From positions 41,510 to 105,509 of the forward strand of contig NZ_BRLB01000017.1 in NCBI RefSeq assembly GCF_027923465.1: a stretch of DNA of 64,000 bases. Reading direction: 5' to 3'. Positions 20,026-29,214 of the stretch are shown here, piece after piece. This stretch comes from Vallitalea longa (GTDB taxonomy: Bacteria; Bacillota; Clostridia; Lachnospirales; Vallitaleaceae). The notes below the pieces were generated by a model. The model was not told where the DNA came from. It searched no databases and saw only the letters and a program-made list of their open reading frames with translations. Every line of letters begins with the position of its first letter. Positions within the stretch are counted from its first letter, which is position 1. The translations under genes were made by a program, and so were the position numbers.

Positions 20026-20111
20026 TTTATTTAACCTCTTACTTATATTTTGATTATCAAAGCACACCTATATTTTTTATATTAAGTATGATTTATTCTT
20101 AAGCTACTAAT

Positions 20112-21620
20112 CTACTTATACCAGTGAAAATTATAATATTTTTTGGAATTTGAATCTGTTTCATATCCTTTTATATGAGGAACACTTCCCGGCAAATCTT
20201 GAAATAATAGATAAGCATCTGAATCATCTGGCATCTCTCTCTTAGGATAAACTTTCCATTGATCGTCTTTAATCGGGTCAAGATACCCCTCTTTTTTAAA
20301 ATAGCTAATAAGTTTTTCTCTCATTTCCTTTGTCTTTTTATGATATAACGGACTATTAGCTTTATTCCTTGTTTCTTCAGGATCCATTTTTAAATCAAAA
20401 AGGAATTCTCTATTATCTGGTGCTGAATAAATATATTTATAATCTCCACTTAAAGCCATATAATTAGCATAGCCCTCCTTTTGATACTGACCATATATTG
20501 TATCTCTATCACACTTATTATCTAAAATATCAAATAAACTCTCACCTGGGTAATCTTCCTCAAATGGAATCTCAGCTGCTTGTAAAAAAGTTGGCATTAT
20601 ATCAATTAACGATACGAGTTGATTACAAATAATGTTTCCATTACATCCTGGATATTTAACAAGCATAGGAATTTTAGCCGATGAATCTAAAAAACTCCTT
20701 TTACCAAAACAATTGTAATCCCCTAAAAATTCACCATGATCTGCTGTAAATACAATCATCGTATTCTCCATAAGATTTTCTTTTTCCATATAATCTAATA
20801 ATCTACCTAAATTGTAATCAATAAAAGATACCTCTGCATAATAATAAGCTTTTATCATTTTAACCAAATTGTCATCAATACCTTGATCACGATATTTATA
20901 CCTATTTTGAAAATCATTCCAGAGAGTTTTTAATCCTTCAGAATTATCTGGTCTTTTAGGCAAGGGCATATCAGGTCCACGATATAATTTATTCCAAGGA
21001 CTTGGTGGTGCAAATGGTGGATGAGGCTTTTCAAATGATGTCATCATAAAAAATGGTTTATCCTTATCACGTTCTTTCAAATAATTAATGGATTCATCAA
21101 CAGTCCATGCACTATGATGTAGTTCTTCTGTTAACTGTGACACTTGTGGTATATAATACATCTCACCTTTTACACCTTTATAATCATAAACATGACCAAA
21201 TCCATTTTTCTTATTGTTTTGATAGAAATCATTTTTTTCAAAATCATTCTCTTCATCACAGACTTTTCTTTTATCAAACCCCCATTTAGTACAACGCCCA
21301 GTATCAAATGTAAAATGCATCTTACCCGTACCAAAAGTTTGGTAACCTTGTTCAGACAAGATTTCCATAAAACTTCTATAACCATTTGGCATTCTATGAT
21401 TTTCAATAACCCCTGTTTTATGTGGCATAAATCCTGTATGCATTGAGAACCTTGCTGGTATACACACTGGACATGGTGTATAAGCTCTAGTAAAGGATAC
21501 CCCTGATTCTACCAACTTATTTAGAATAGGTGTTTTAATAACTGGATTTCCTAGAGCTTCTATAGTATCAGCTCTCAATTGATCTGAAAATACTAACAAA
21601 ATATTCATTTTCTTCTCCAT
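20112..21620 (-). CDS. Type I (formylglycine) sulfatase, paralogue of the 16860 gene
   Basis: A 502-residue S1 sulfatase. I place the start at 21620 because AGAGGAG lies eight bases before that ATG; an upstream ATG at 21644 would have the site inside the coding region. The activation motif is CPVCIPARFSM with Cys53 and Arg57. FTADHGEFLGDYN and FGKRS blocks follow. It shares KTP, HPPFAPPSPW, NRYKYRDQG and KAYYYAEVSFIDY with the 16860 enzyme, indicating duplication within the locus, but the two differ in the 110-140 region and C-terminus. It lies 40 bases after the beta-glucuronidase gene. No signal peptide. Confidence 0.92.
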   Translation of the reverse strand: MEKKMNILLVFSDQLRADTIEALGNPVIKTPILNKLVESGVSFTRAYTPCPVCIPARFSMHTGFMPHKTGVIENHRMPNGYRSFMEILSEQGYQTFGTGKMHFTFDTGRCTKWGFDKRKVCDEENDFEKNDFYQNNKKNGFGHVYDYKGVKGEMYYIPQVSQLTEELHHSAWTVDESINYLKERDKDKPFFMMTSFEKPHPPFAPPSPWNKLYRGPDMPLPKRPDNSEGLKTLWNDFQNRYKYRDQGIDDNLVKMIKAYYYAEVSFIDYNLGRLLDYMEKENLMENTMIVFTADHGEFLGDYNCFGKRSFLDSSAKIPMLVKYPGCNGNIICNQLVSLIDIMPTFLQAAEIPFEEDYPGESLFDILDNKCDRDTIYGQYQKEGYANYMALSGDYKYIYSAPDNREFLFDLKMDPEETRNKANSPLYHKKTKEMREKLISYFKKEGYLDPIKDDQWKVYPKREMPDDSDAYLLFQDLPGSVPHIKGYETDSNSKKYYNFHWYK

Positions 21621-21660
21621 CTTCTTATCTCCTCTTTCCAGCATATCAATTCTCTATATT

Positions 21661-23361
21661 TTAATATTCTTGGTGAAATATTTCTTTCACCGTATTGTAT
21701 GCTAACTTTGGTCTTCTATATTCATCCACAACCCCCTTGTTATTGTGACCTCGTGGTCTTATAAACTCCCACCTTCCTTCAGTTACACGACAGTCTGCAA
21801 ATTGCCAGATTAGTGTGCCTATAATCTCAGTCCTTTTCAAATACACTTCTAGTGAATCACTTATAACTTTACACTGTCTTTCTTCAGACCACTTAAGTTC
21901 TCTAGCATCATGATTACCATAGATAGCACCTGCACCAAATTCACTAATAATCATTGGTTTTTCATTCCCAAATTTTGATTCAATCCATTCTAACTCTTTA
22001 CAATATTGCAAAGAAATATCTTCTTTTATTGTTGAATTACCATACCAACCGTGATAAATATTTATTGATATAATATCAACAAGATCCATACAAATATCTG
22101 TGAAATGCTTATCTGATGCAAATGTCACTGGTCGACTACTATCCATAGATTTAATTTTTTTTATTTGTTCCTCATATAAAGATCTTCCTTTGTCAACATG
22201 ACTGGCACATTCATTTAGAAGCCCCCATATGATGATTGATGGATGATTATAATGGCTTTGAATCATTTCTTCTATACACATCAAACTTTGTGACCGAAAA
22301 TTTTTATGTTGCATATCTTCTATACTCAAACCTCTTGCATGGGACTCTTCCCATACCAAAATACCATACTCATCACATAAGTCCAAAAATCGTTCATCAT
22401 TAGGATAATGACAAGTACGAACCGTATTACAATTCATATCCAACAATAATGTTATATCAGTACAAGCTAACTGAACAGGAATAGATACACCTGACATATT
22501 AAAATCTTCATGTCTATTAAACCCTTTAAGCTTAACAGCTTTCCCATTTAGTAATAACTGCCTATTACTCACTTCCAGCTTTCTAAATCCAATACGCTCG
22601 TTAAAATCATCCTTAATTGTTCCATTATCTGTTATAAGACAAGATTCTAATAAGTAAAGATTAGGTTCCTGATTACTCCATAATTTTATATCATCACATA
22701 TCATTACTACTTTACATTGTTTTTTTTCTTTTGCTGCCAATTGTAAGTTCTCAAGTCTTATTTTATTATTAGAATCGCCAAGCTTGGCCATAAAATTAAC
22801 TTTCTTACACGTTGATGAAAGATTAACTATCTCTGCTTTAATGTTCAATTGCCATGTGCTATTTTCAAACTTTGGTGTCCCTTGAACATTTTTAATATAT
22901 AAATCAGGTAACTTTTCAATAACCACTGGTCGAATAATTCCACCATAGGAATAATAATCATTTGGAATATGTAATGCTGACTCTTTGTCAAATTCATTAC
23001 TCACCATAACTTCTAAGGTATGATTACCTTTTTTAACATTTTTTAAAACAACATGAAATTCAGTATAAGCACCATAATGATAACATTTCTTTTCACCATC
23101 AAAATAAACTGTTCCATGGTGTCCAACCCCTTTAAATGTTATATCATAATTTCCATCCTCATAAATCTCTACTTGAAGTTTATACGCAGCTTTGCCACGA
23201 TAATTTGCATATTTAATATTTGATTGCCAACAACTCGGTACCATCATCTTTTCAGTATAATTTGAAGGCAGTTTTTGCCCTTCTTTTAATGGTTGAAATT
23301 CCCACAATCCTTCAAGTTCTTTTTGTTGGCGAACTTTATGTTGATTGAATAATCTAATCAT
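21661..23361 (-). CDS. GH2 beta-glucuronidase-like enzyme
   Basis: A 566-residue GH2 enzyme, short as in bacterial beta-glucuronidases. Sugar-binding, Ig-like and TIM-barrel domains are in order. The acid/base is Glu384 in GLLNEC and the nucleophile is Glu474 in IISEFG. A C-terminal RGHNNKG segment gives Asn540-x-Lys542, the NxK signature that in characterised beta-glucuronidases contacts the uronate carboxylate, so glucuronic (or related uronic) acid is the expected substrate sugar. There is no signal peptide. AGGAGG precedes the ATG. It is followed by two sulfatase genes, which suggests stepwise removal of uronate and sulfate from imported oligosaccharides. Confidence 0.88.
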   Translation of the reverse strand: MIRLFNQHKVRQQKELEGLWEFQPLKEGQKLPSNYTEKMMVPSCWQSNIKYANYRGKAAYKLQVEIYEDGNYDITFKGVGHHGTVYFDGEKKCYHYGAYTEFHVVLKNVKKGNHTLEVMVSNEFDKESALHIPNDYYSYGGIIRPVVIEKLPDLYIKNVQGTPKFENSTWQLNIKAEIVNLSSTCKKVNFMAKLGDSNNKIRLENLQLAAKEKKQCKVVMICDDIKLWSNQEPNLYLLESCLITDNGTIKDDFNERIGFRKLEVSNRQLLLNGKAVKLKGFNRHEDFNMSGVSIPVQLACTDITLLLDMNCNTVRTCHYPNDERFLDLCDEYGILVWEESHARGLSIEDMQHKNFRSQSLMCIEEMIQSHYNHPSIIIWGLLNECASHVDKGRSLYEEQIKKIKSMDSSRPVTFASDKHFTDICMDLVDIISINIYHGWYGNSTIKEDISLQYCKELEWIESKFGNEKPMIISEFGAGAIYGNHDARELKWSEERQCKVISDSLEVYLKRTEIIGTLIWQFADCRVTEGRWEFIRPRGHNNKGVVDEYRRPKLAYNTVKEIFHQEY

Positions 23362-23482
23362 AATATCCTCCTTTTATGTTTATGTGCTGTTAGAATACTT
23401 ATTTTATTGGCATATTTATAAAATGTTATTCACCGAAGATTTATATATATTTATTTTAATTTCTGCTTAAGGCATATTTAAT

Positions 23483-23548
23483 AGGATAGTTTAGTGAACC
23501 TGTATTTCTGGGCACACCATAATCCTGATTCCCATCTCTATAGAAGAA
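23483..23548 (-). pseudogene. Fossil fragment of a GH78 rhamnosidase gene
   Basis: About 65 bases match the coding sequence at 41566-41635 of the GH78 gene almost exactly; the first 48 bases differ at one position, then five bases are deleted. It corresponds to the DYGVPRNTGSLNHPFK region. It lies in the gap between solute-binding protein copy 5 and the beta-glucuronidase. Part of it forms one arm of a 10-bp inverted repeat (23521-23530 and 23549-23558). The rest of the 259-base gap shows no gene. Confidence 0.75.
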
Positions 23549-23620
23549 AATCAGGATTTCTCCTCATTATTTTAACTTATAGTTATCAATCACCACATTT
23601 TGTTAATATTATAACCATCA

Positions 23621-25318
23621 TTACTTAAACATACGATCATATGCTGTTTGTTCAATCTTAATTAATTCTTCAAGTCCCATTTTCTTTAACGTTGTAACAT
23701 AATTATCCCAACCCTCATCAATATCAACTTCACCAGTTACAAACTGAGCTACAGCTGTATCAATAAATGTCACAATATCTGTTTTTAATATGGCTACTCT
23801 TTTACCTTCTTCTTCTGTATAAACAAGCTTTGGTACAGTCTTTTTATGTTCAATATTTTCTTTACGTCTTAATCGCTCCATTAATAACATCCAATAGCTA
23901 AATTCGCTACTGTCTGGATCAGCCATAACTTCTTCAAGACGTTCATCAGACATTTTAATTGCGGCTTCCTCAGCATAACCATTTATTGAATTCTGTAATA
24001 AAGAAAATGCACCTTGAATGATTGCCTTTTGCTGTCTATATTCCTCTTTTGATTTATAACCTTCTGGCAACATCATAGTGACAACATTAACTCCTTCCAT
24101 TTCTATAAATTCATAAGAATATCCTTCAAATCCATGAGATCCAGTGAAATCCCCTTTATCTGTACAAAGGTAATCAATTAAACGTGCAATTGCTATAGGA
24201 TGCTTTGTATTTGCATTTACAATAAACACTCCACTATCTATAACCCTATTTTTCAACGGAATTACTCCTTGTTGTCCTGCTTCCTCAGTCAACCCGCCTA
24301 CAGATGTCCAATTTCTATCCCAAGAGTTATCTTTTTTAGCTACTGCAAATGGTGCCGAAGGGCAACCCAAAAGTCCAATACGATCTTCATTTGCTTTAGC
24401 TTCCAGCTCTTGTTTAGTTTGAATATATGCCTCTTGATCTATTAAACCTTCTGAATAAAGTTTTCTCATATATTTTAAGTATGCTTTATAGTTGTCCGTA
24501 ATATTTCCTGACGAAACAGTCCCACCGTCTTCAATCAACAAATAGTCTCGTGCAAATCCATACAAGCCAAATGCTGATAAAAGAGGAATATCTGTATACC
24601 AATACGCATCACGATCATACGATAAAGGAATCTCATCATTGGCATCCCCATTTCCATTAGCATCTTTTTCTTTAAAAGCTTTCAGCACTTCATAAAGTTC
24701 ATCAAGATTAGTAGGTTCTTCCATCCCTACATTATCAAGCCAAGTTTTATTCAAGAAAATTCTAGGAATCTGTCCAATCAGAGTTACATTTAATTTAGCT
24801 ATTGCATAGATGTTACCATCAGGTGCTGTAATAGCTGCTTTCCATTCTGGATACTCTTCTAATCTAGCTTTAAAATTAGGCATATAGTCTAAGTATTCAT
24901 TCAATGGTAGAAAATATCCTTGCTCGCCATATTGATTTAATTCAGTTAATGATGTTGCACTATTTACTACAATATCTGTTAGTTCATTCGTAGATAGCAT
25001 TAATGTAAATTGTGTTTTCCATGAATCGTTAGAATAAGGTTCTGCTTTAATATCAAGTCCAAATTGTTCTTTAAACTGTTCAAGTTGAATTGTGTTTTGC
25101 CAATCCTTTGAAGCCCCTTGTCTACCTGTCATTGTAAGTGTTATAGGCTCTTTAGCAATGGGATAACCTGTCAAATTAATATTTTCACTTATTTGCTTAG
25201 TTGCGTTGATGTCATCTGAACCACCCTCAACAGTATCTGTTTTACCGCAACCAATTATTGATATCACTAGTATCCCAACTAATAAAACTGTAATGCTTTG
25301 CTTAAACATTTTTTTCAT
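23621..25318 (-). CDS. Extracellular solute-binding lipoprotein, copy 5 of five
   Basis: A 565-residue paralogue separated from the tandem array by sulfatase and beta-glucuronidase genes. It has lipobox IGC with Cys24, the DANGNGD loop and the C-terminus EQTAYDRMFK. It groups with copy 2 by the TLIGQIPRIFLNKTW, LSYDRD and AFGLYGF segments. The leader upstream (25319-25588) carries the same TTTTGACTATCTATACAGT element, so it has its own promoter although it lies just after the second permease pair. It probably works with either permease pair; which one cannot be told from sequence. Confidence 0.92.
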   Translation of the reverse strand: MKKMFKQSITVLLVGILVISIIGCGKTDTVEGGSDDINATKQISENINLTGYPIAKEPITLTMTGRQGASKDWQNTIQLEQFKEQFGLDIKAEPYSNDSWKTQFTLMLSTNELTDIVVNSATSLTELNQYGEQGYFLPLNEYLDYMPNFKARLEEYPEWKAAITAPDGNIYAIAKLNVTLIGQIPRIFLNKTWLDNVGMEEPTNLDELYEVLKAFKEKDANGNGDANDEIPLSYDRDAYWYTDIPLLSAFGLYGFARDYLLIEDGGTVSSGNITDNYKAYLKYMRKLYSEGLIDQEAYIQTKQELEAKANEDRIGLLGCPSAPFAVAKKDNSWDRNWTSVGGLTEEAGQQGVIPLKNRVIDSGVFIVNANTKHPIAIARLIDYLCTDKGDFTGSHGFEGYSYEFIEMEGVNVVTMMLPEGYKSKEEYRQQKAIIQGAFSLLQNSINGYAEEAAIKMSDERLEEVMADPDSSEFSYWMLLMERLRRKENIEHKKTVPKLVYTEEEGKRVAILKTDIVTFIDTAVAQFVTGEVDIDEGWDNYVTTLKKMGLEELIKIEQTAYDRMFK

Positions 25319-25374
25319 AGCTTTTCCTCCTAACTATTTTCATTGTCGTTTTTATGACAACATCAATATAAGTT

Positions 25375-25412
25375 TATCCCATGTCATAAATACTGTATAG
25401 ATAGTCAAAATA
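25375..25412 (-). promoter_or_regulatory. Conserved leader element upstream of solute-binding protein copy 5
   Basis: Fourth occurrence of the TTTTGACTATCTATACAGT...TGACAT element, closest in sequence to that at 15491. It is the only one away from the tandem array, which shows the leader moved together with its gene. Confidence 0.5.
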
Positions 25413-25588
25413 GTACTCATTACTAAAACATATGGAATTTTTGCTATAAAAATCAATTTCAGACATATGTTTTAGTAGAATATTACCATTCTAAAAAAAT
25501 AATTTTATATTCTTTCAAAATTACTAACTGCTTTTTAATTTTTTTCATACAAAAACTGTACAATAGTTACATCAACTTCAGCATATCG

Positions 25589-26479
25589 TTAGCCTTTTAC
25601 TGCACCAATCATAACACCTTTTACAAAGTATTTCTGTAGGTATGGATACACAAATAAGATTGGTATTGTTGAGACCATAATTGTTGCAAATTTGACCGTT
25701 TCTGATACAATATCTTCAGTGTTTTGAAGCATCTCCGAATCTGACGCGATGAGTATGTCCCGCATAATAACCTGAAGTGGATGCATGCTTTTATCTCTGA
25801 TAAGCAAAGATGGCCAAAACCATGAATTCCAATAATAAACAGCATAATACAATGTTATAACAGCCAATGTAGGCTTCAGCAAGGGCAACATAATTTTAGT
25901 TAATATAGTAACATGACCTGCTCCATCTATTCTTGCGGATTCTTCTAAACTGTCCGGAATACCAAAAAAAGCAGTTCTAAGAATGATAAGATTAAATGTA
26001 TTTATCGCAAATGGAAGTATAGGTGCCCATATATTATTAACAAAGCCTAGTTCTTTATAAATCAAAAATTCTGGAACCAATCCACCTCTAAAAAACATTG
26101 TAAATGCTATAAACATCATTATCGGTGTTCCAAAAAGCACATTTTTTCTCGAAAGAAAATAAGCTCCCATACTTGTCAATATCAGAGATATACTTGTACC
26201 AGCAACTACGATAAATACAGAAATAGCAAATCCTCTTATAATTGACGGATTTCCCAAAACCATTTCATAGGCAGCCAATGTTGCCTTTCCCTTTGGCCAT
26301 AATAAAATCCCTGTATGTTTGATAAGCTCATTTCCATTACTGATTGAGGCCATTAGAATATAAATCATCGGATAAAGTGTTATAAGTACAATCACAAACA
26401 GAACCAAATTATTTATACGATCAAATATAAATCCTGATAGTGTAACTTTAATTTTATTTTTTCTTTTCAAATCTACCAT
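25589..26479 (-). CDS. CUT1 ABC transporter permease, LplC type (second system)
   Basis: A 296-residue permease with six hydrophobic segments, EAA-type loop ESARIDGAGHVTILTKIMLP and C-terminus KGVMIGAVKG. Its ATG lies inside the end of the upstream permease gene (7-base overlap ATGGTAG), a sign of coupled translation. It is diverged from the 3519 permease, so this is a separate import system and not a recent copy. No ATPase is encoded nearby. Confidence 0.92.
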   Translation of the reverse strand: MVDLKRKNKIKVTLSGFIFDRINNLVLFVIVLITLYPMIYILMASISNGNELIKHTGILLWPKGKATLAAYEMVLGNPSIIRGFAISVFIVVAGTSISLILTSMGAYFLSRKNVLFGTPIMMFIAFTMFFRGGLVPEFLIYKELGFVNNIWAPILPFAINTFNLIILRTAFFGIPDSLEESARIDGAGHVTILTKIMLPLLKPTLAVITLYYAVYYWNSWFWPSLLIRDKSMHPLQVIMRDILIASDSEMLQNTEDIVSETVKFATIMVSTIPILFVYPYLQKYFVKGVMIGAVKG

Positions 26480-27390
26480 AATCCACCACCTGTATATCTT
26501 CTACTAATCTTATTCGCCATAAACAAAAAGCTAAGATTAATGATTGCATTAAATATTCCAACAGCTGAACTATAGCTCCAGTTTAAGTCAATGAGTCCAA
26601 CTCTATAGACATATGAGGAGATAACATCTGCAACTTCATAAGTCGCGGGATTGTACAAAAGAATAATTTTTTCAAACCCTACTTCCATCACTCTTCCAAT
26701 ACGTATTATTAGCATAATGATTATTGTTGGCGTCAATCCAGGTAGAGTAACATGAAGTATTTTTTTGAAGCGATTAGCTCCATCAATTCCTGCTGCTTCA
26801 TAAAGACTTGAATCAATTCCCATTAATGCAGCTAAATATATAATAGATTCCCACCCTGCTTTTTGCCAAATATCCGAGGCAATATAAATAAATCTAAAAT
26901 TGTCAGGATTTTGCAGCAAAGATTCTCTTGTTCCTCCAAAGTAAACAAGTAAATCATTAAATATGCCATTTTGAGAGCTAAATTGGGTAATCATTCCTGC
27001 AATAACAACTAAGGAAATAAAGTGCGGTAAATAGGTGACTGTTTGAACCACTTTTTTAAAATATTTATTTGAAACTTCATTAAGTAAAATAGCAAAAATT
27101 ATTGGTATGGGAAATCCAAAAAGAATTTGTAGAAAACTTAATGTAAAGGTATTTTTCAATACTCTAAAAAAATAGAAACTTTTAAAAAACTTTAAAAAGT
27201 GTTTAAATCCTACAAATTCACTACCTGCAATTCCTTTCATGGGTGTGAAATCTTTAAATGCTATAGTTGCACCATACATAGGCAAATATCTAAATAATAT
27301 AAAGTAAATGAGCACAGGTAAAATTATAAGATAGAGAACTTTATTCCTTTTAAAATCTGATTTTATGATATGAATATAGTTTTTCTTCAT
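26473..27390 (-). CDS. CUT1 ABC transporter permease, LplB type (second system)
   Basis: A 305-residue permease when started at 27390, where GGAGG lies six bases before the ATG; an ATG ten codons upstream would bury that site. It has the RYLPMYGATIAFKDF block of LplB permeases and the loop EAAGIDGANRFKKILHVTLP. It follows the solute-binding protein gene at 27454 by about 60 bases and overlaps the next permease by 7 bases, so the three form a tight operon. Confidence 0.92.
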   Translation of the reverse strand: MKKNYIHIIKSDFKRNKVLYLIILPVLIYFILFRYLPMYGATIAFKDFTPMKGIAGSEFVGFKHFLKFFKSFYFFRVLKNTFTLSFLQILFGFPIPIIFAILLNEVSNKYFKKVVQTVTYLPHFISLVVIAGMITQFSSQNGIFNDLLVYFGGTRESLLQNPDNFRFIYIASDIWQKAGWESIIYLAALMGIDSSLYEAAGIDGANRFKKILHVTLPGLTPTIIIMLIIRIGRVMEVGFEKIILLYNPATYEVADVISSYVYRVGLIDLNWSYSSAVGIFNAIINLSFLFMANKISRRYTGGGLW

Positions 27391-27453
27391 TTTTTCCTCC
27401 AATGACGAATCCCCAAGCAATTTGCATGGAAATTCAAAATATAACAGAACTAA

Positions 27454-29079
27454 TTAACGATTATTATATCTTTCAAGTGCTGTTTCATATGCTGACAGCA
27501 TTTCATTGAGCCCCATTTTATTAATTGTTTCGACATAATTGTCCCATTCTGCTTCAACATCTAATGTACCGAATAATACTTTATAGAAGAATTCGTCCGC
27601 ATAAGCTGTAATTTCACTTTGAATCGAAGCAACATTATCTACTTCTTCTTTTGAAAGTGTCACTAGAGGTAATTGTCTATTTTTAACGTTTGTATCTTTC
27701 CAAATATTAATTGCATCTTTTTGTTCTTGATACTGAGAATATTGTTCCATGTAACGTATATCTTGGATCATTGGTCCAAAGTAGGCAGAATGTGTATATG
27801 CCATCAACATCTCTCCAACATTTTTACCATCTGGATTGTTCATAATATATTCGGTATAGGTCGGATAACCATCAATCATCTCATAACTTTCACCTTCGAT
27901 ACCAAAATTATAAAGCATATGACCCTCTTCGCTATAACCATAATCTAAAAGTCGCATGGCTGCTTCAATATCTTCACATTTAGTACTAATACTAGTTCCA
28001 ATTCCACTAAAAGTAAGATCACTCTGTCCAAATTCGGGATAATCGCCTGCAATAAGAACAGGATATTGTGTAGGAATCAATCCATAATTAGAATCATCTG
28101 CCATAGCTGTTAGCCATGCTCCCATACGACTACCTGTATGTCCAACAGCCGCTACCGCCTGTCCTGAAGTCATTTTAGCCGCCACTTGTGCTTTATCAAG
28201 ACTAGCGATATCTTTGTCAATCAATCCTTCTTGATACCATTTTGAAAATGTTTTTAGAAATTCTTTAAATCCTGGTTGTATTGGACCATAGACAATTTTT
28301 CCATTTTCAAGATGCATATCAAAAGAAGTATTATACGCACCTACAAATGCATTAGTTGATTTAATAATACCCATCTCTGATGTTAAGGGAGATTGAATAC
28401 CTAAATCTTTAAATACGGTTAAGGTTTTATGCCAATCATCAATCGTTACAGGTGTATCAAGACCATTTTGTTCAAGCAAGTCCTTTCTAACCATTGGACC
28501 AGCAAATGTTTGTAACAATTCTCCACCTCGAATTCTAGGAAAACAGTAATAAATTCCATCATCTGTTTTGATTTGTTTGTCAACTTCCGGATTTTCTTCT
28601 AAATATTTCATAAGGTTTGGCGCATATTGCATATAATCATTTAAAGGTAATATTAGCCCTTGATCGAGTGCGGCTTGAGGCCCTCCCGGATAACTTGTGA
28701 TAAAGTTATATAGTACTAGATCTGGTAATTCTCCTGATGCCGCCAGCAAGCTAAATGCTTCCGGTGCTGATTGTACAATCCATTCCGTTTGTACACCAGT
28801 TCTTTTTGTTACTTCTTTATACAAGGGAGTTTCTCCTTGAGTTGCATATTCTGGATGAGAAAAAAAGTTAACCCAATATGTTAATTTGTGGTCACCCTCT
28901 AAAGGATATACTTCAGATACTTCTGTTTCTACTTCCTCATTATTTTTCGTTTCTACTTGATTCATTACTTCTGATTCATTTGAGACTTTATTTTCTGTTT
29001 TACCACAACCTGCAAGTAGGCTAAGCATCATTATCATAATTAGTAATAATGATATACATTTGACATTTGCTTTTTTCAT
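27454..29079 (-). CDS. Extracellular solute-binding lipoprotein of the second import system
   Basis: A 541-residue LplA-type binding protein with lipobox LAGCG (Cys25) followed by a Glu/Asn-rich linker. It is only distantly related to the five-copy family: it lacks the DANGNGD loop and has a different C-terminus (ETALERYNNR). It heads the operon with the two permeases at 26473 and 25589. The promoter region upstream shares a conserved element with that of the GH2 gene at 35763, implying control by the same kind of membrane AraC regulator. The ligand is presumably a lyase product of the same polysaccharide. Confidence 0.92.
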   Translation of the reverse strand: MKKANVKCISLLLIMIMMLSLLAGCGKTENKVSNESEVMNQVETKNNEEVETEVSEVYPLEGDHKLTYWVNFFSHPEYATQGETPLYKEVTKRTGVQTEWIVQSAPEAFSLLAASGELPDLVLYNFITSYPGGPQAALDQGLILPLNDYMQYAPNLMKYLEENPEVDKQIKTDDGIYYCFPRIRGGELLQTFAGPMVRKDLLEQNGLDTPVTIDDWHKTLTVFKDLGIQSPLTSEMGIIKSTNAFVGAYNTSFDMHLENGKIVYGPIQPGFKEFLKTFSKWYQEGLIDKDIASLDKAQVAAKMTSGQAVAAVGHTGSRMGAWLTAMADDSNYGLIPTQYPVLIAGDYPEFGQSDLTFSGIGTSISTKCEDIEAAMRLLDYGYSEEGHMLYNFGIEGESYEMIDGYPTYTEYIMNNPDGKNVGEMLMAYTHSAYFGPMIQDIRYMEQYSQYQEQKDAINIWKDTNVKNRQLPLVTLSKEEVDNVASIQSEITAYADEFFYKVLFGTLDVEAEWDNYVETINKMGLNEMLSAYETALERYNNR

Positions 29080-29104
29080 GTTTTCATTCCTCCCAATTTT
29101 TCAT

Positions 29105-29200
29105 TAATTAAAATGATTACCGTCAAGAAATTTATTCATTTGACAAAATCATTATGTATATATTTGTGCCAAATGTCTATTTACAAAAACGGAAAAAACT
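29105..29200 (-). promoter_or_regulatory. Promoter/operator region shared with the GH2 gene at 35763
   Basis: On the minus strand TTTTTGTAAATAGACA is followed by ACAAATATATACATAATGAT and TTGTCA. The same blocks occur in the same order at 38690-38760 before the GH2 gene, each time lying next to the 3' end of a membrane AraC regulator gene (intact there, decayed here). An AraC-type operator is inferred; the similarity is seen directly. Confidence 0.5.
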
Positions 29201-29214
29201 TTTAAAACAAAGAC

